Positions 33,591-43,722 of a DNA stretch of 64,000 bases are shown here, one piece after another. Below the pieces are notes generated by a model, which was given only the letters and a program-made list of their open reading frames with translations, was not told the DNA's origin and searched no databases. Position numbers and translations under genes: made by a program. Within the stretch, counting starts at the first letter, position 1; each line of letters begins with the position of its first letter. This DNA is from Sacculina carcini (taxonomy: Eukaryota; Arthropoda; Thecostraca; Sacculinidae), in contig OU696575.1 in NCBI GenBank assembly GCA_916048095.2, positions 6,834,001-6,898,000 on the forward strand. The letters are read 5' to 3'.

Positions 33591-33639
33591 AAAATCAATC
33601 AGTCGTGTCCATTCCACGCTAACTGCAGCGTCACTCGTC

Positions 33640-34173
33640 AGGTGTGTTCACGCTGTCGAACTGGGAAATATTAATCTCAGTTCGGGCCTCGCCGCTTCCC
33701 CTGAGCGGCTTGCTGTTTTCAAGGAGGCTACTGTTGATGACGTTGAGCTGCAGCACGTGATTTCATATATTCGTGACGGTTGGCCGGATAATCGCTCTAG
33801 GTTAACTTTAGGTGTCAGTGTCTATTGGCCTTTCCGCGATGAGTTGGCCACTCAAGACGATTAGTTTTCAAATCTGGTAGTTTGTTTGTTCCGCCATCCC
33901 TCCGCAAAGATGTTCTTTCGCGTTTACACAGATCTCACATTGGAATGCTGTCGGTGCTGAAAATTCCTCGCGAAAATGTTTTTTGGCCAGGGATGTCGTC
34001 GGCAATTAAAGACATGATTCCCGCCGATTTCCCGATTTGGGCGCATCGTCCGAGCCAATCGACAGAACCACTGTTGTCTAACGATTTGCCGGAATGCCCC
34101 TGGCGAAAACTCGCTGCTGATCTGTTCGGATTTGCAGGTCGCCACTACTTGGTAGTGGTCGACTATTTTAGCT
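33640..34173 (+). pseudogene. Gypsy-6 RNase H/integrase linker and integrase start
   Basis: Frames read DVELQHVISYIRDGWPDN and YWPFRDELATQD, then in the next frame SLFVPPSLRKDVLSRLH, SHIGMLSVLKI, ENVFWPGMSSAIKDM and WRKLAADLFGFAGRHYLVV. This is the zinc-domain and early core region of K02A2.6-like Gypsy integrases; the Cys pair of the zinc domain is lost. The frame stops at 34173, right after the VVDYFS motif, where foreign sequence begins. Confidence 0.75.
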
Positions 34174-35330
34174 AACTATATTATAACTATATATTTTAGC
34201 TAGCTATTTTAGTTAATGGCAGGCTACCAAGATACACTAAGACAACAATTTACACGATATATTATAATCACTCAACAATTACAATGCGGGAACAATACAA
34301 CCAAAGTCCAAACAGGTGCACACGAATGGGTTACTCAACGATACAAGTTCGTCAATACACACAAAGATGAAACATTCGACAAGAGCAATCAAGGTGCACG
34401 AAAATTATATAAACAGATCAGCGTGCATAGCACAGTTATGTATATAAAACAGCGTGCGGAGCACAGCTATGTATATATAACAGCGTGCGGAGCACAGCTA
34501 TGTATATAAAACAGCGTGCGGAGCACAGCTATGTATATAAAACAGCGTGCGGAGCACAGCTATGTATATAAAACAGCGTGCGGAGCACAGCTATGTATTG
34601 AAAGCACCGTGCGGAGCACAGCTATGTATATAAAACAACGTGCGGAGCACAGCTACGTATATAAAACAGCGTGCGGAGCACAGCTATGTATATAGAACAG
34701 CGTGAGGAGCACAGCTATGTATATAAAACAGCGTGCGGAGCACAGCTATGTATATAAAACAACGTGCGGAGCACAGCTACGTATATAAAACAGCGTGCGG
34801 AGCACAGCTATGTATATAGAACAGCGTGAGGAGCACAGCTATGTATATAAAACAGCGTGCGGAGCACAGCTATGTATATAGAGCCGCGTGCGAGGCAAAG
34901 CTATGTAAATAAACCCAGCGAACGGTGTATATGCCAATGGCAATGCTCTCAAATTCTGGGGAATAAGACAAAATGACAGTCATAGAGAGTAGCCCTGCCA
35001 GACCGTGCATGGACATCGGACATGGGACTTTTTATACCCGAGATGAGTGGGCGTTGCTGTAGCCACTATAGTCCGCCCCGGCGTCGCTGGTTGGCTGTAT
35101 TGCTGAAGGTTCTGCGAGGCGGATGCTGCTCCGTGCTCGCCCGGCGTACAGCTATCGCCCTCTCCGTCAGCTGATCTTGTGCGCGTGTGTGTGCTTGCTT
35201 AAGCGATCGCCGTGAACATTGCAAAACATGTGCAGCGCGTATTCTACATACAGTTTAAATAACGTGTACATAGTAAAGCAAAATACAGACAATGATGCCA
35301 CTCAAATCGCAATCCTATCATACGTATGTG
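34174..35330. mobile_element. Insertion in Gypsy-6 integrase, LTR-like with minisatellite
   Basis: Unrelated sequence separates two halves of the integrase. It starts with CTATTTTAG/CTAACTAT repeats, holds a 31-bp minisatellite, then a GC-rich stretch with TTTTTATACCCG (35030) and a leader-like tail. The size and composition suggest a solo LTR, but no convincing TG...CA ends or target duplication could be fixed. Confidence 0.4.
34430..34895. repeat. 31-bp minisatellite, about 15 copies, with higher-order pattern
   Basis: Unit: ACAGCGTGCGGAGCACAGCT then ATGTATATAAA. Most copies carry TATATAAA. Variant units (ACAACGTGCGG, ...CTACGTATATAAA, ...TATATAGA, ...GTGAGG) recur every four units, so a 124-bp higher-order repeat is visible from about 34634 to 34880. 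Confidence 0.9.
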
Positions 35331-36153
35331 TTATGCACTGCACACGCCACAATATCTCCTTTAGTCACAGATATCCTCAGTCTAACGGCAAAGCTGAGAA
35401 CGCGGTTCGTACTGTCAAGACCATATTCAAGAAGGCCGCTTCGGCGAACGAAAATCCTTTCTGGGCGTTAATCATGTGGAGGAATACTCCTAGCGAAGGC
35501 ACCCGTTATTCACCTTCTCAGATAGTCTTTGGACGTCAATGCCTCACTACTTTACCTGTGCGTCGGCAGGCGCTCGTGCCCACGCCGGCGGGAGGCGTTT
35601 AGGAACGTTTGCATCGTCAGCGAGTTCGTCAGCAGATCGTTCATGATGCCAGTCCTGGTGTTCGTCTTTTACCACCGATAGCGATTAGTTCAGCTGTACG
35701 AATGCGCCTGCCAGGGCCCAAGTTATGGTCCCCGGGCGTATGCGTCAAAGTTACGCCTTTTCGGTCATATATTGTGGAACTGAATGGTACTCGGTACCGA
35801 CGCAACCGGCAACAACTGTTGGCTACAGGGGAAACTCCTCCACTGATTGTCACCTCACCCCCTCCTGCATCACCCACTTCGCCACCAGTCCATTCTGTCA
35901 ACCCTCCTGATGCGGATGCTGCTAGTTCTGTTTCGCCGCCGCTGCGCCGATCCACCCTGGAGCGGCGTCCTCCAGCTTACCTGGCTGATTATGTTCTGTG
36001 CATTTTCGTTATTTTTTTCTCGTTCATTTTTGTGTTCATGAGGAATGGAGATGTGGCGTACGCGTATGTTCAGTGTATGTTCAATGTGTTCAATGTAGAG
36101 GGCGCTAAAGATGGTGAACCATGGCCTTGCGGCAGTCAGTCAGTCAGTCGTAC
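35331..36153 (+). pseudogene. Gypsy-6 integrase, late core and C-terminal tail
   Basis: Frames 35219-35602 and 35609-36178 read HRYPQSNGKAENAVRTVKTI (catalytic Glu in KAEN), WRNTPSEGTRYSPSQIVFGR, a hydrophilic linker, then GPKLWSPGVCVKVTPFRSYI and RRSTLERRPPAYLADYV. These are the hallmarks of the end of a K02A2.6-like Gypsy pol. A TAG near 35600 splits it. The region around the second catalytic Asp was lost at the insertion. The CsRn1 element begins at 36154. Confidence 0.8.
36150..36153. repeat. Target duplication of the CsRn1 element
   Basis: GTAC lies directly before the 5' LTR (36150-36153) and directly after the 3' LTR (42278-42281). The 4-bp length is common for this group. Confidence 0.7.
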
Positions 36154-37126
36154 TGTAGGCACCATTCGTTCCTTGTAAATACTAATGTGTTATATTCTTG
36201 TATTTAGGCGCACACTTTTATTACATACATACATGCTACGTTATTCGTTACACTGTCGTATAAATTTGATGAAAAATGTTGTAGCACGTTATTCCAAACT
36301 ATTGTCTGCGCGAAACATGTGTAGTGTATTGAACCATGTCCTAGGGAACCACACATAATTAAAACATAATCTTGTTTTGTGTTTAAATGTTTTTTATGTA
36401 TGCATAAGTGACGTTTGTATAGTTTTTGAATTGTGTACGTCCATGTTCGCTTGTTCATACGCATCAACGTGCATGTGTATTTGCTATTCATGTGTGTTGC
36501 CTATTTAGATATACTGTTGTACACTGTTGTACTACACTAAACTGTGATGTATTGTGTATGTGTATGTACGTGTTGCACCCCGGTCCTCTATGCATTTAGT
36601 CGCGTGCTTTGCGCAAAAGCACAACCGTTTTGACCACTATCAGCTCGAGTTTATGTGGTTGTCGGACACACTTCCGGCGCGCTCCGACAACGGCATGAAT
36701 CATCGGGCTATATAAGTGGGCGCACAATGCTGAGTGAACTCATTGTTCCTGCGCACTCGACACTCTCTCCAGCAACACTGCAAGCACATCTACAGCTGCT
36801 CCTCTGCAATACTCGCCTTGTGTTTAATGTTATATCGCCGTGCTGTTTTGCAAGTCTACGCTGTACTTGCTAATACACTGGAAAAACCCAGCTGCTTTTT
36901 CTGCACTGTAAAATACCCATAGCATCTCTTCACGCCTTTTTAAAGGCGCACTCGCTTAGCGATTACACCTCATATGCGCCTTTATAAAGGCCAATATCGT
37001 CAACGAATTCCGCAATTTTACGCCTTGCTAAAGGCGACTAATTAGTGAATTCTTGCGCAATCGTGGTGGCCGTGTGCAACACTCCGTGCAGCTGGTTTTT
37101 CACGCCGGTTGCCATGGCTACCAACA
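36154..37126 (+). repeat. CsRn1-7 5' LTR, 973 bp
   Basis: It runs from TGTAGGCACC to CTACCAACA and is repeated at 41305-42277 with only about four differences. It holds a TATATAA box at 36709-36715 and a stem-loop just upstream of it (36658-36666 with 36683-36691, loop containing CTTCCGG). Three small GCCTTT...AAAGGC palindromes lie downstream (36933-36948, 36978-36991, 37021-37036). The gag start codon (37113) lies 14 bases before its end. Confidence 0.95.
36658..36691 (+). promoter_or_regulatory. Stem-loop and TATA region of the CsRn1-7 LTR
   Basis: GTTGTCGGA pairs perfectly with TCCGACAAC around a 16-nt loop holding CTTCCGG. A lower stem (TTTATG with CATGAA, one T-G pair) is separated by a 2x2 internal loop. 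TATATAA starts 18 bases after the upper stem, so transcription probably starts near 36740. The Gypsy-3 LTR has the same arrangement with different stem bases. Confidence 0.6.
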
Positions 37127-38037
37127 GTGGTGACTCCCGTCTTGCGGACACTTTCGAGAGCGCCATGTCCCCTGACGCAACTGCGCAAACGGCTACTTCC
37201 GAAGTACGCCCTATGGCTACATTCCGCCTGCCACCATTTTCAGCCGAGGAACCAGAGATGTGGCTCATTCAGGTTGAGTGCGCATTCGACATCGCTGGGA
37301 TTTCCTCTGACGAGACCCGCTTCAAGATGATTGTGGCAAATCTTCCCATCACAGTGGCAGCTCAAGTGAAGGATGTCATTCGCACATCAAGATCCTTCGC
37401 TGCGTTGAGTACCGCCCTGCAGTCTCGTCTGGCACAATCGCGTACGTCTCGCCTGGAAGCTCTGCTTTCACGACAACAGCTGGGCGACCAACGACCATCG
37501 ACGCTACTGCGCTCCATGCGCAACGAGCTGGCAGCGGCAGGCGACACTCCAGAAGACACCGGCTTGCTGCGCACGCTGTTTCTACAGCGATTACCCCAAG
37601 GGACACGAGCAGCACTCTCCCTTCTGCCAACATCTGCTCACCTCGACGAGCTGGCCAACGCCGCCGATCGCTACCTGGAGGCTACACAAGCAGCCCAAGC
37701 AGTGGCAGCTATTTCTCCTACGGCACCATCATCCAACGACAACATGGCTGTCCTGCTCGCCAAAATTGAACAACTCGAGCTTTCACACAAACGCATTGAA
37801 TCGGAAATGGCAGCCCGCGACAAGGCGACAAGGCCAAATTACGAGCGTTTCCCGGCAAGGCACAGGATCAACTCACGAGACAGAATTCGGCGCCGTTCCC
37901 CATCACCGGATGCTCGCTCACGAAACAGCTCACCGGCACGCCGTAGCATGAACCAACCACGTCTGTGTTTTTATCATGCCCGGTTCGGCTCATCAGCGCG
38001 TCGCTGCATGCCTCCTTGCTCGTGGCATTTAAACTAA
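37113..38037 (+). CDS. gag: CsRn1-7 Gag
   Basis: Capsid/nucleocapsid protein of the retrotransposon particle. I choose ATG 37113 (GCCATGGCT context) over the upstream in-frame ATG 37045, because it follows the leader and the same ATG is kept at the end of the Gypsy-3 LTR. The mature part shows [20 protein letters not shown], a glutamine/arginine-rich capsid, and a basic region. The end, [18 protein letters not shown], is a Cys-His-Cys-Cys motif known from the CsRn1 clade instead of the usual zinc knuckle. Gag ends at TAA 38035-38037, right after the slippery heptamer TTTAAAC. No internal stop; 308 codons. Confidence 0.9.
37127..37145 (+). other. Candidate primer-binding site of CsRn1-7
   Basis: GTGGTGACTCCCGTCTTG follows the LTR directly. 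TGGTGAC plus the following C/G-rich bases resembles the 3' end complement of tRNA-Trp, the primer reported for the CsRn1 clade, though with mismatches. It lies inside the gag reading frame, which is unusual. Confidence 0.5.
38028..38034 (+). promoter_or_regulatory. -1 ribosomal frameshift site TTTAAAC
   Basis: The heptamer is in the correct phase (T TTA AAC in the gag frame) and is followed at once by the gag stop TAA. The pol frame is -1 relative to gag and is open from 37965, so slippage here yields Gag-Pol. This is a canonical X-XXY-YYZ site. Confidence 0.85.
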
Positions 38038-41000
38038 CAAGCCACCAACACATCGCGCAGTGCACTGGTGGCTCACGTACAAGCGCACCTCTTCTCTTCA
38101 TCAAAGACGAGACATCTGGCCGTCGGTTCCTGATTGATACAGGCGCACAAGTCAGTGTAGTTCCTAGAAACTTTGTACCAACACGTACCAAGCTGCAAAC
38201 ACCAAGACACGACCAACAACTTCAAGCTGCTAACGGCTCGAGAATTTCCGTCTTCGGGATGTACAAAGCCAGAATCGTCTTCAATTCACTAACTTTCGTA
38301 TGGTGCGTACTCGTGGCCGACGTCAGCATGCCCATACTTGGCACTGACTTTCTCGCAGCTAATCAACTAGTCGTTGACGTCAGCAAGAGGCAGCTGCTGC
38401 ATCAGGGGGAAATCTGTGCTAACACTTCAGCATCACGCATCGCATCAATTGGCATACGGTTTGTCAATGACAGCCTTTCCGACCCGTACGAGCGCCTAGT
38501 TGCATCGTTTCCCGAGATAACACAAGAACAAACAACGGGTGCAGTCAAACACAGTGTGACTCATCACATCGTGACCAAGGGGCCACCGATTCACATTCGT
38601 CCTCGGCGTTTAGCCCCCGATAGAGCCAACATCGCCAGGCAAGAATTTGAGAAAATGCTGCGCTTGGGTATCATTCAACCGTCCAAGAGTGCTTGGTCAT
38701 CGCCTCTCCACATGGTACCCAAGAAATTGCCCGGCCAATGGAGACCGTGTGGCGACTACCGGGCACTCAACGCACAAACGCTTCCGGACCGATACCCACT
38801 ACCTTACCTGCGAGACTTTTCGGCAAAACTCAGTGGCTGCAGCGTGTTCTCCACAGTGGACCTGGTTCGCGCATACCACCAGATCCCCGTTGAACCAGCA
38901 GACGTCGCAAAGACAGCCATCGCCACGCCGTTTGGTCTGTACGAGATGGTGCGAATGCCATTCGGCCTGCGCAACGCCGGTTCAACGTTCCAGCGTTTCA
39001 TCGACGAAGTTCTGCGCGGTGTTGATGGCTGCTTCGCATATCTCGATGACATTTTGGTGGCATCAACAAACGAAGACGAACATCTAGGACACCTCCGCGC
39101 CTTGTTTCAGAGATTGCAGTCCTACGGCGTAGTGATCAACAAAGACAAGTGTGTATTTGGTCGCGACACGGTCTCTTTCCTCGGACATCGTGTCACACCC
39201 GGCGGAATTTTCCCACTCGGCGACAAGGTGCGTGCAATCAGGGAATTCCCACAGCCGACCAGTCAGTCTCAGCTTCGCCGGTTTTTGGGTATGGTGGCGT
39301 ATTATCACCGTTTTATACCCAACGCAGCTGCCATACTACAACCCCTGCACGCTCTTCTGACACACCGCGCCAAACGGTCCAAAGCTCCGGTAGCATGGAC
39401 ACAACAGAGCCTCGACAGCTTCAATGCAGCTAAAACCGCTCTAGCCGACCGTAGTATGCTTGCACATCAAATCCCCGGTGCTCCATTTAGTATCCTGGTC
39501 GACGCGTCGGACACTGGTGTTGGCGGAGTACTGCAGCAGCACACCAATGGTGAGTGGCAGCCTCTCAGCTACTTTTCCAAGACGCTGACGTCTACTGAAC
39601 GGCGATACAGCACATTCGGCAGAGAGCTGCTCGGAGTGTACATGGCCATTCGCCACTTCCGCTACACGATCGAAGGGCGTGACGTGATCGTGTTCACCGA
39701 TCACCGCCCTCTCGTGCATGCCCTGCCTTCAGTGTCAGAGAAATACTCGCCTCGCGAGTTGCGGCATTTGGATTTTATAAGCCAGTTTGTGTCGGAGATC
39801 CGGCACATACCCGGCAACAAAAACACAGTGGCAGATGCACTCTCCAGAACAACAGCTGTACTGACTGTTCCGTCGTGCCCAGTCGACGACTACGTCTCCC
39901 TAGCTGCGGCTCAACGGGAAGACGCTTCATTGGGAACGCTTCGCAACGCGACGTCATCGCTGAAGCTACGCGATGTCATGTTCGGCGAAGCAAAAGTTTT
40001 GTGCGACGAGTCCACCGGTCGACCTCGCCCAGTGCTTCCAACAGCATTACGCCGGCCGTGCACTTCTTCTCTGCACAATCTTTCACACCCAGGCATCGAT
40101 GCCACTGTGAAGCTTGTCTCGTCACGCTTCGTGTGGCCGAACATGGACCGCGACGTGCGCAAGTGGACTCGAACATGCCTGCAGTGTCAACGAGCGAAAG
40201 TTACCCGTCACACGAAAAGCGCGGTGCAACCATTTCAGCCACCTGGAGAACGCTTCAGTCACGTGCACGTGGACATTGTCGGACCGCTGCCGCCGTCACA
40301 AGGTCAGTCATACCTCCTCACATGTGTGGACAGATTTTCGCGCTGGCCGGAAGCCATTCCTTTGCCAGACATTCGCGCAGTGACAGTTGCACGCGCGTTT
40401 CTCCACCAGTGGGTCTCACGCTTTGGCGTGCCGACAACCATCACAACAGATCGCGGGGCACAATTCGAATCGTCTCTGTGGTCCGAACTCACTCGACTAC
40501 TTGGCTGTCAACGCATACGCACCACCAGTTATCACCCAAGCAGCAACGGCATGGCTGAACGCTTCCATCGGCAGCTCAAATCAAGTTTGCGCGCTGCCGA
40601 AACATCTTCATGGATGGACGTTTTGCCAATGGCATTACTGGGTATACGGTCGACACACAAAACTGATGTCGGCGCCTGCTCGGCCGACCTGGTCTACGGA
40701 GCGTCCCTGCGACTTCCTGGCGAGTTGATCAGCGACTCAACGCAGACAGTCAGTGATCCTGCTTCATTCGCTTCATCGCTGCGCAATCACATGCGCAAAC
40801 TCCGGCCACGACTTCCACGAGCAGTCAACCAGCCCTCGTTTGTTCCGACAGCACTCAAGACCGCAACGCACGTGTTCGTCCGTAGAGACAAGCACAGATA
40901 CCCGCTCGACTGTCCGTACGACGGGCCGTTTCCCGTCATTCATCGTACAGACAAACTCGTCACGATTAAGACAAACAGCGAGCGCGCGGTCGTCTCCATC

Positions 41001-41309
41001 GATCGCTGCAAACCGGCCTTCGTCGACGATGTGCAGCCAAACTCGCCAGCTTCAACCCCTGCGACGCCAGATGATCGAGACGACGGTGACAACACAGAAC
41101 TGTTCGTGCCTCCAACAACCGTGCCACGGACACCGACATCTGCTGCAGACCCTACCAGGTCAGGTCATGAACACACAGCTACACACACCAACACATACAC
41201 GCATCCACAGTCCATTTTGCGTACTAGGAGCGGTCGTGCCGTGCGCCCACCTTCGCGTTATCGCAGTGTCTCGTTTCTCCTCGACACTTCTAGGGGGAGG
41301 GCCCTGTAG
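38031..41309 (+). CDS. pol: CsRn1-7 Pol: protease, RT, RNase H, integrase
   Basis: The frame is open from 37965 to TAG 41309 and is entered by -1 slippage at 38028. Residues are counted from 37965. Protease: DTGAQ at 58. Reverse transcriptase: [20 protein letters not shown], then catalytic YLDD at 359-362. RNase [16 protein letters not shown], then [10 protein letters not shown] and VADALSR. Integrase: HNLSHPG (His about 704) with CLQCQRAK, then catalytic D770 (HVDIVGP), D829 (TDRGAQF) and E865 (MAERF), giving a D-D-35-E spacing. C-terminus: [11 protein letters not shown]. All key residues are present and there is no stop, so the copy looks potentially active. Confidence 0.95.
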   Translation, partial: KLTSHQHIAQCTGGSRTSAPLLFIKDETSGRRFLIDTGAQVSVVPRNFVPTRTKLQTPRHDQQLQAANGSRISVFGMYKARIVFNSLTFVWCVLVADVSMPILGTDFLAANQLVVDVSKRQLLHQGEICANTSASRIASIGIRFVNDSLSDPYERLVASFPEITQEQTTGAVKHSVTHHIVTKGPPIHIRPRRLAPDRANIARQEFEKMLRLGIIQPSKSAWSSPLHMVPKKLPGQWRPCGDYRALNAQTLPDRYPLPYLRDFSAKLSGCSVFSTVDLVRAYHQIPVEPADVAKTAIATPFGLYEMVRMPFGLRNAGSTFQRFIDEVLRGVDGCFAYLDDILVASTNEDEHLGHLRALFQRLQSYGVVINKDKCVFGRDTVSFLGHRVTPGGIFPLGDKVRAIREFPQPTSQSQLRRFLGMVAYYHRFIPNAAAILQPLHALLTHRAKRSKAPVAWTQQSLDSFNAAKTALADRSMLAHQIPGAPFSILVDASDTGVGGVLQQHTNGEWQPLSYFSKTLTSTERRYSTFGRELLGVYMAIRHFRYTIEGRDVIVFTDHRPLVHALPSVSEKYSPRELRHLDFISQFVSEIRHIPGNKNTVADALSRTTAVLTVPSCPVDDYVSLAAAQREDASLGTLRNATSSLKLRDVMFGEAKVLCDESTGRPRPVLPTALRRPCTSSLHNLSHPGIDATVKLVSSRFVWPNMDRDVRKWTRTCLQCQRAKVTRHTKSAVQPFQPPGERFSHVHVDIVGPLPPSQGQSYLLTCVDRFSRWPEAIPLPDIRAVTVARAFLHQWVSRFGVPTTITTDRGAQFESSLWSELTRLLGCQRIRTTSYHPSSNGMAERFHRQLKSSLRAAETSSWMDVLPMALLGIRSTHKTDVGACSADLVYGASLRLPGELISDSTQTVSDPASFASSLRNHMRKLRPRLPRAVNQPSFVPTALKTATHVFVRRDKHRYPLDCPYDGPFPVIHRTDKLVTIKTNSERAVVSIDRCKPAFVDDVQPNSPASTPATPDDRDDGDNTELFVPPTTVPRTPTSAADPTRSGHEHTATHTNTYTHPQSILRTRSGRAVRPPSRYRSVSFLLDTSRGRAL
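41292..41304 (+). other. CsRn1-7 polypurine tract
   Basis: AGGGGGAGGGCCC directly precedes the 3' LTR and overlaps the last codons of pol. It would prime plus-strand DNA synthesis. Confidence 0.8.
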
Positions 41310-42277
41310 GCACCATTCGTTCCTTGTAAATACTAATGTGTTATATTCTTGTATTTAGGCGCACACTTTTATTACATACATACATGCTACGTTATTCGTT
41401 AAACTGTCGTATAAATTTGATGAAAAATGTTGTAGCACGTTATTCCAAACTATTGTCTGCGAGAAACATGTGTAGTGTATTGAACCATGTCCTAGGGAAC
41501 CACACATAATTAAAACATAATCTTGTTTTGTGTTTAAATGTTTTTTATGTATGCATAAGTGACGTTTGTATAGTTTTTGAATTGTGTACGTCCATGTTCG
41601 CTTGTTCATACGCATCAACGTACATGTGTATTTGCTATTCATGTGTGTTGCCTATTTAGATATACTGTTGTACACTGTTGTACTACACTAAACTGTAATG
41701 TATTGTGTATGTGTATGTACGTGTTGCACCCCGGTCCTCTATGCATTTAGTCGCGTGCTTTGCGCAAAAGCACAACCGTTTTGACCACTATCAGCTCGAG
41801 TTTATGTGGTTGTCGGACACACTTCCGGCGCGCTCCGACAACGGCATGAATCATCGGGCTATATAAGTGGGCGCACAATGCTGAGTGAACTCATTGTTCC
41901 TGCGCACTCGACACTCTCTCCAGCAACACTGCAAGCACATCTACAGCTGCTCCTCTGCAATACTCGCCTTGTGTTTAATGTTATATCGCCGTGCTGTTTT
42001 GCAAGTCTACGCTGTACTTGCTAATACACTGGAAAAACCCAGCTGCTTTTTCTGCACTGTAAAATACCCATAGCATCTCTTCACGCCTTTTTAAAGGCGC
42101 ACTCGCTTAGCGATTACACCTCATATGCGCCTTTATAAAGGCCAATATCGTCAACGAATTCCGCAATTTTACGCCTTGCTAAAGGCGACTAATTAGTGAA
42201 TTCTTGCGCAATCGTGGTGGCCGTGTGCAACACTCCGTGCAGCTGGTTTTTCACGCCGGTTGCCATGGCTACCAACA
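41305..42277 (+). repeat. CsRn1-7 3' LTR, 973 bp
   Basis: Same length as the 5' LTR. By eye it differs at about four positions (for example near 41401, 41462, 41622 and 41697). Such high identity indicates recent integration. The pol stop lies a few bases inside it. The flanking GTAC repeats the left target site. Confidence 0.95.
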
Positions 42278-42990
42278 GTACAATACACACGTTACACGGT
42301 ACTTTGCATTCAATTATTGAGTTAGTCATTGTGTAAGAAAGCAGGGTTTGAGAACCGTTTTTTTCTGCTAAAAACTGAAATTATTTAAAAAAAACAACAA
42401 CAGTTGGCATAATTTTTATTATTTTTTACACATTACTTTTTCCCCCAGAAATGAACTACGTTGATTATAATAACTTTCATCATTTCATTCAACAGATCAA
42501 TTATTTGCAAATATAAAAGTACAAATACTGCAAATTTTTACACAAAGACTACAAATATACACACAAACTTAGTGTCCCTAATGAGACTACGAATAAATGA
42601 TTATTCAGAGTGGCAATCCTGACCAGAAAACGGGCAATATTTTTGTGTAGGCAAATGCGACTGATGAAATATATTTAATGTACAAAAAGAGATTTGAAAA
42701 CAAATAACTACATCAAAGAAGCCATCATCCATAAAACCAGTTCTAAAAACAGGTTACTAATAATAAAACACTTAATTTATTTGGGGATTAATTAATTTAT
42801 TCAATTAATTGGTAAAAATTCGAGTAACTGAATACACCCGTGCTGTTACGGTACTATCAAGTCTGGTAAATGATTTTTTATAATTCACCAGTCTGGTAAA
42901 TTGTCTGGTCAGGAGAATTCCTGCTACTGGTACTGTGTAGCCCAGTACAACCAGTCTCATAGTCGAGTGGTCGGCGACTAAACCGGCTCT
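42278..42990. other. AT-rich spacer, no gene seen
   Basis: Probably the continuation of the Gypsy-6 3' region, but no LTR match or protein could be read. The sequence is AT-rich with short homopolymers. It ends with a 9-bp perfect hairpin (AAACCAACT, loop TT, AGTTGGTTT; 42992-43011) at the 3' edge of LINE-e. Confidence 0.5.
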
Positions 42991-43004
42991 AAACCAACTT
43001 TAGT

Positions 43005-43225
43005 TGGTTTGTGGTGAACCATTGTTGTAGTGTGTTGATGTAAGGTTGTAGTGTGTGCACTGCTGTGTCGGCCTGTCTGTGTGCTTGTGATTGTGATGTC
43101 GTCTGCATATGATGATATCTGTATGGATGGAGTGTTGGGTGCTGGCATGTCGTGTAGGTATAGGTTGAATAGTGTTGGTGCTAAAACGGAGCCCTGAGGG
43201 ACTCCGTTTGTTATGTTGCGTGTGT
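43005..43225 (-). pseudogene. LINE-e reverse transcriptase fragment
   Basis: One minus-strand frame reads TNGVPQGSVLAPTLFNLYL and then the catalytic SSYADDITITS, followed by a Thr/His-rich stretch and no thumb domain. The GVPQGSVLAPTLFN form is common in jockey-like LINEs. The fragment stops at the 42992-43011 hairpin. Confidence 0.75.
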
Positions 43226-43289
43226 GAGATGATTGGCGGGGCGCGGGACGGCCGGGGCACTTCGCGGCCGGGGCGCCTGACGTATATTA

Positions 43290-43700
43290 GCAACACTCCT
43301 AGCAGACGCCGCTGTCAGTTGTCCTACAGAGGCAAAGAAGATGTTCATCTCGTCAGCGCGAGTTGTACTCATTGAAGACTCTGCTCTGGCTTTGGCGCTT
43401 TTGAGTACCCGGCTTCTTAAACCATGCCAGAAGGTCAGTGAACTTGTTTGCATCTGTTCTACGATAAATTTTCTCTGTGCGCGGCAGATAGCAGATTTTA
43501 CTTCATTGCGCAGGCGGCGATATTCTTGAAGAGCTTCCTCAGTGATTCGAGTTTCATCTTGCTCAGCTGAGAGAGAGTGTGGAGCTTGATTCTTCCACAT
43601 CATGAATGCTTCATCTCTTTTGATCCTCAAGGCTTTTATCTCTTCTGATTGACAGACCCATGGCTTGAAGTGCTTGTGGTTGTGGAAGAGGTCCACACGC
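43290..43700 (-). pseudogene. LINE-e region between endonuclease and RT
   Basis: The minus-strand frame reads HKHFKPWVCQSEEIKALRIK, RRLRNEVKSAICRAQRKFI and EQMQTSSLTFWHGLRSRVLK, the helical connector found before reverse transcriptase in many LINEs (usually W-x-E/D-E-I-K then R-N-x-V-K). A GC-rich proline/arginine segment (43225-43290) joins it to the RT fragment. Either one element lost the N-terminal RT half, or two fragments are fused here. Confidence 0.6.
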
Positions 43701-43722
43701 CACGCTGCTGCACCGGGATCAG

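Noticed and set aside
34430..34895. Regular 31-bp repeats resembling a CRISPR array
   Set aside because: Units are directly adjacent with no spacers, in a eukaryotic retroelement context and without cas genes.
39875..40558. A 227-codon plus-strand frame overlapping CsRn1-7 pol
   Set aside because: It is an out-of-frame shadow of the integrase coding region; the pol frame carries all catalytic motifs.
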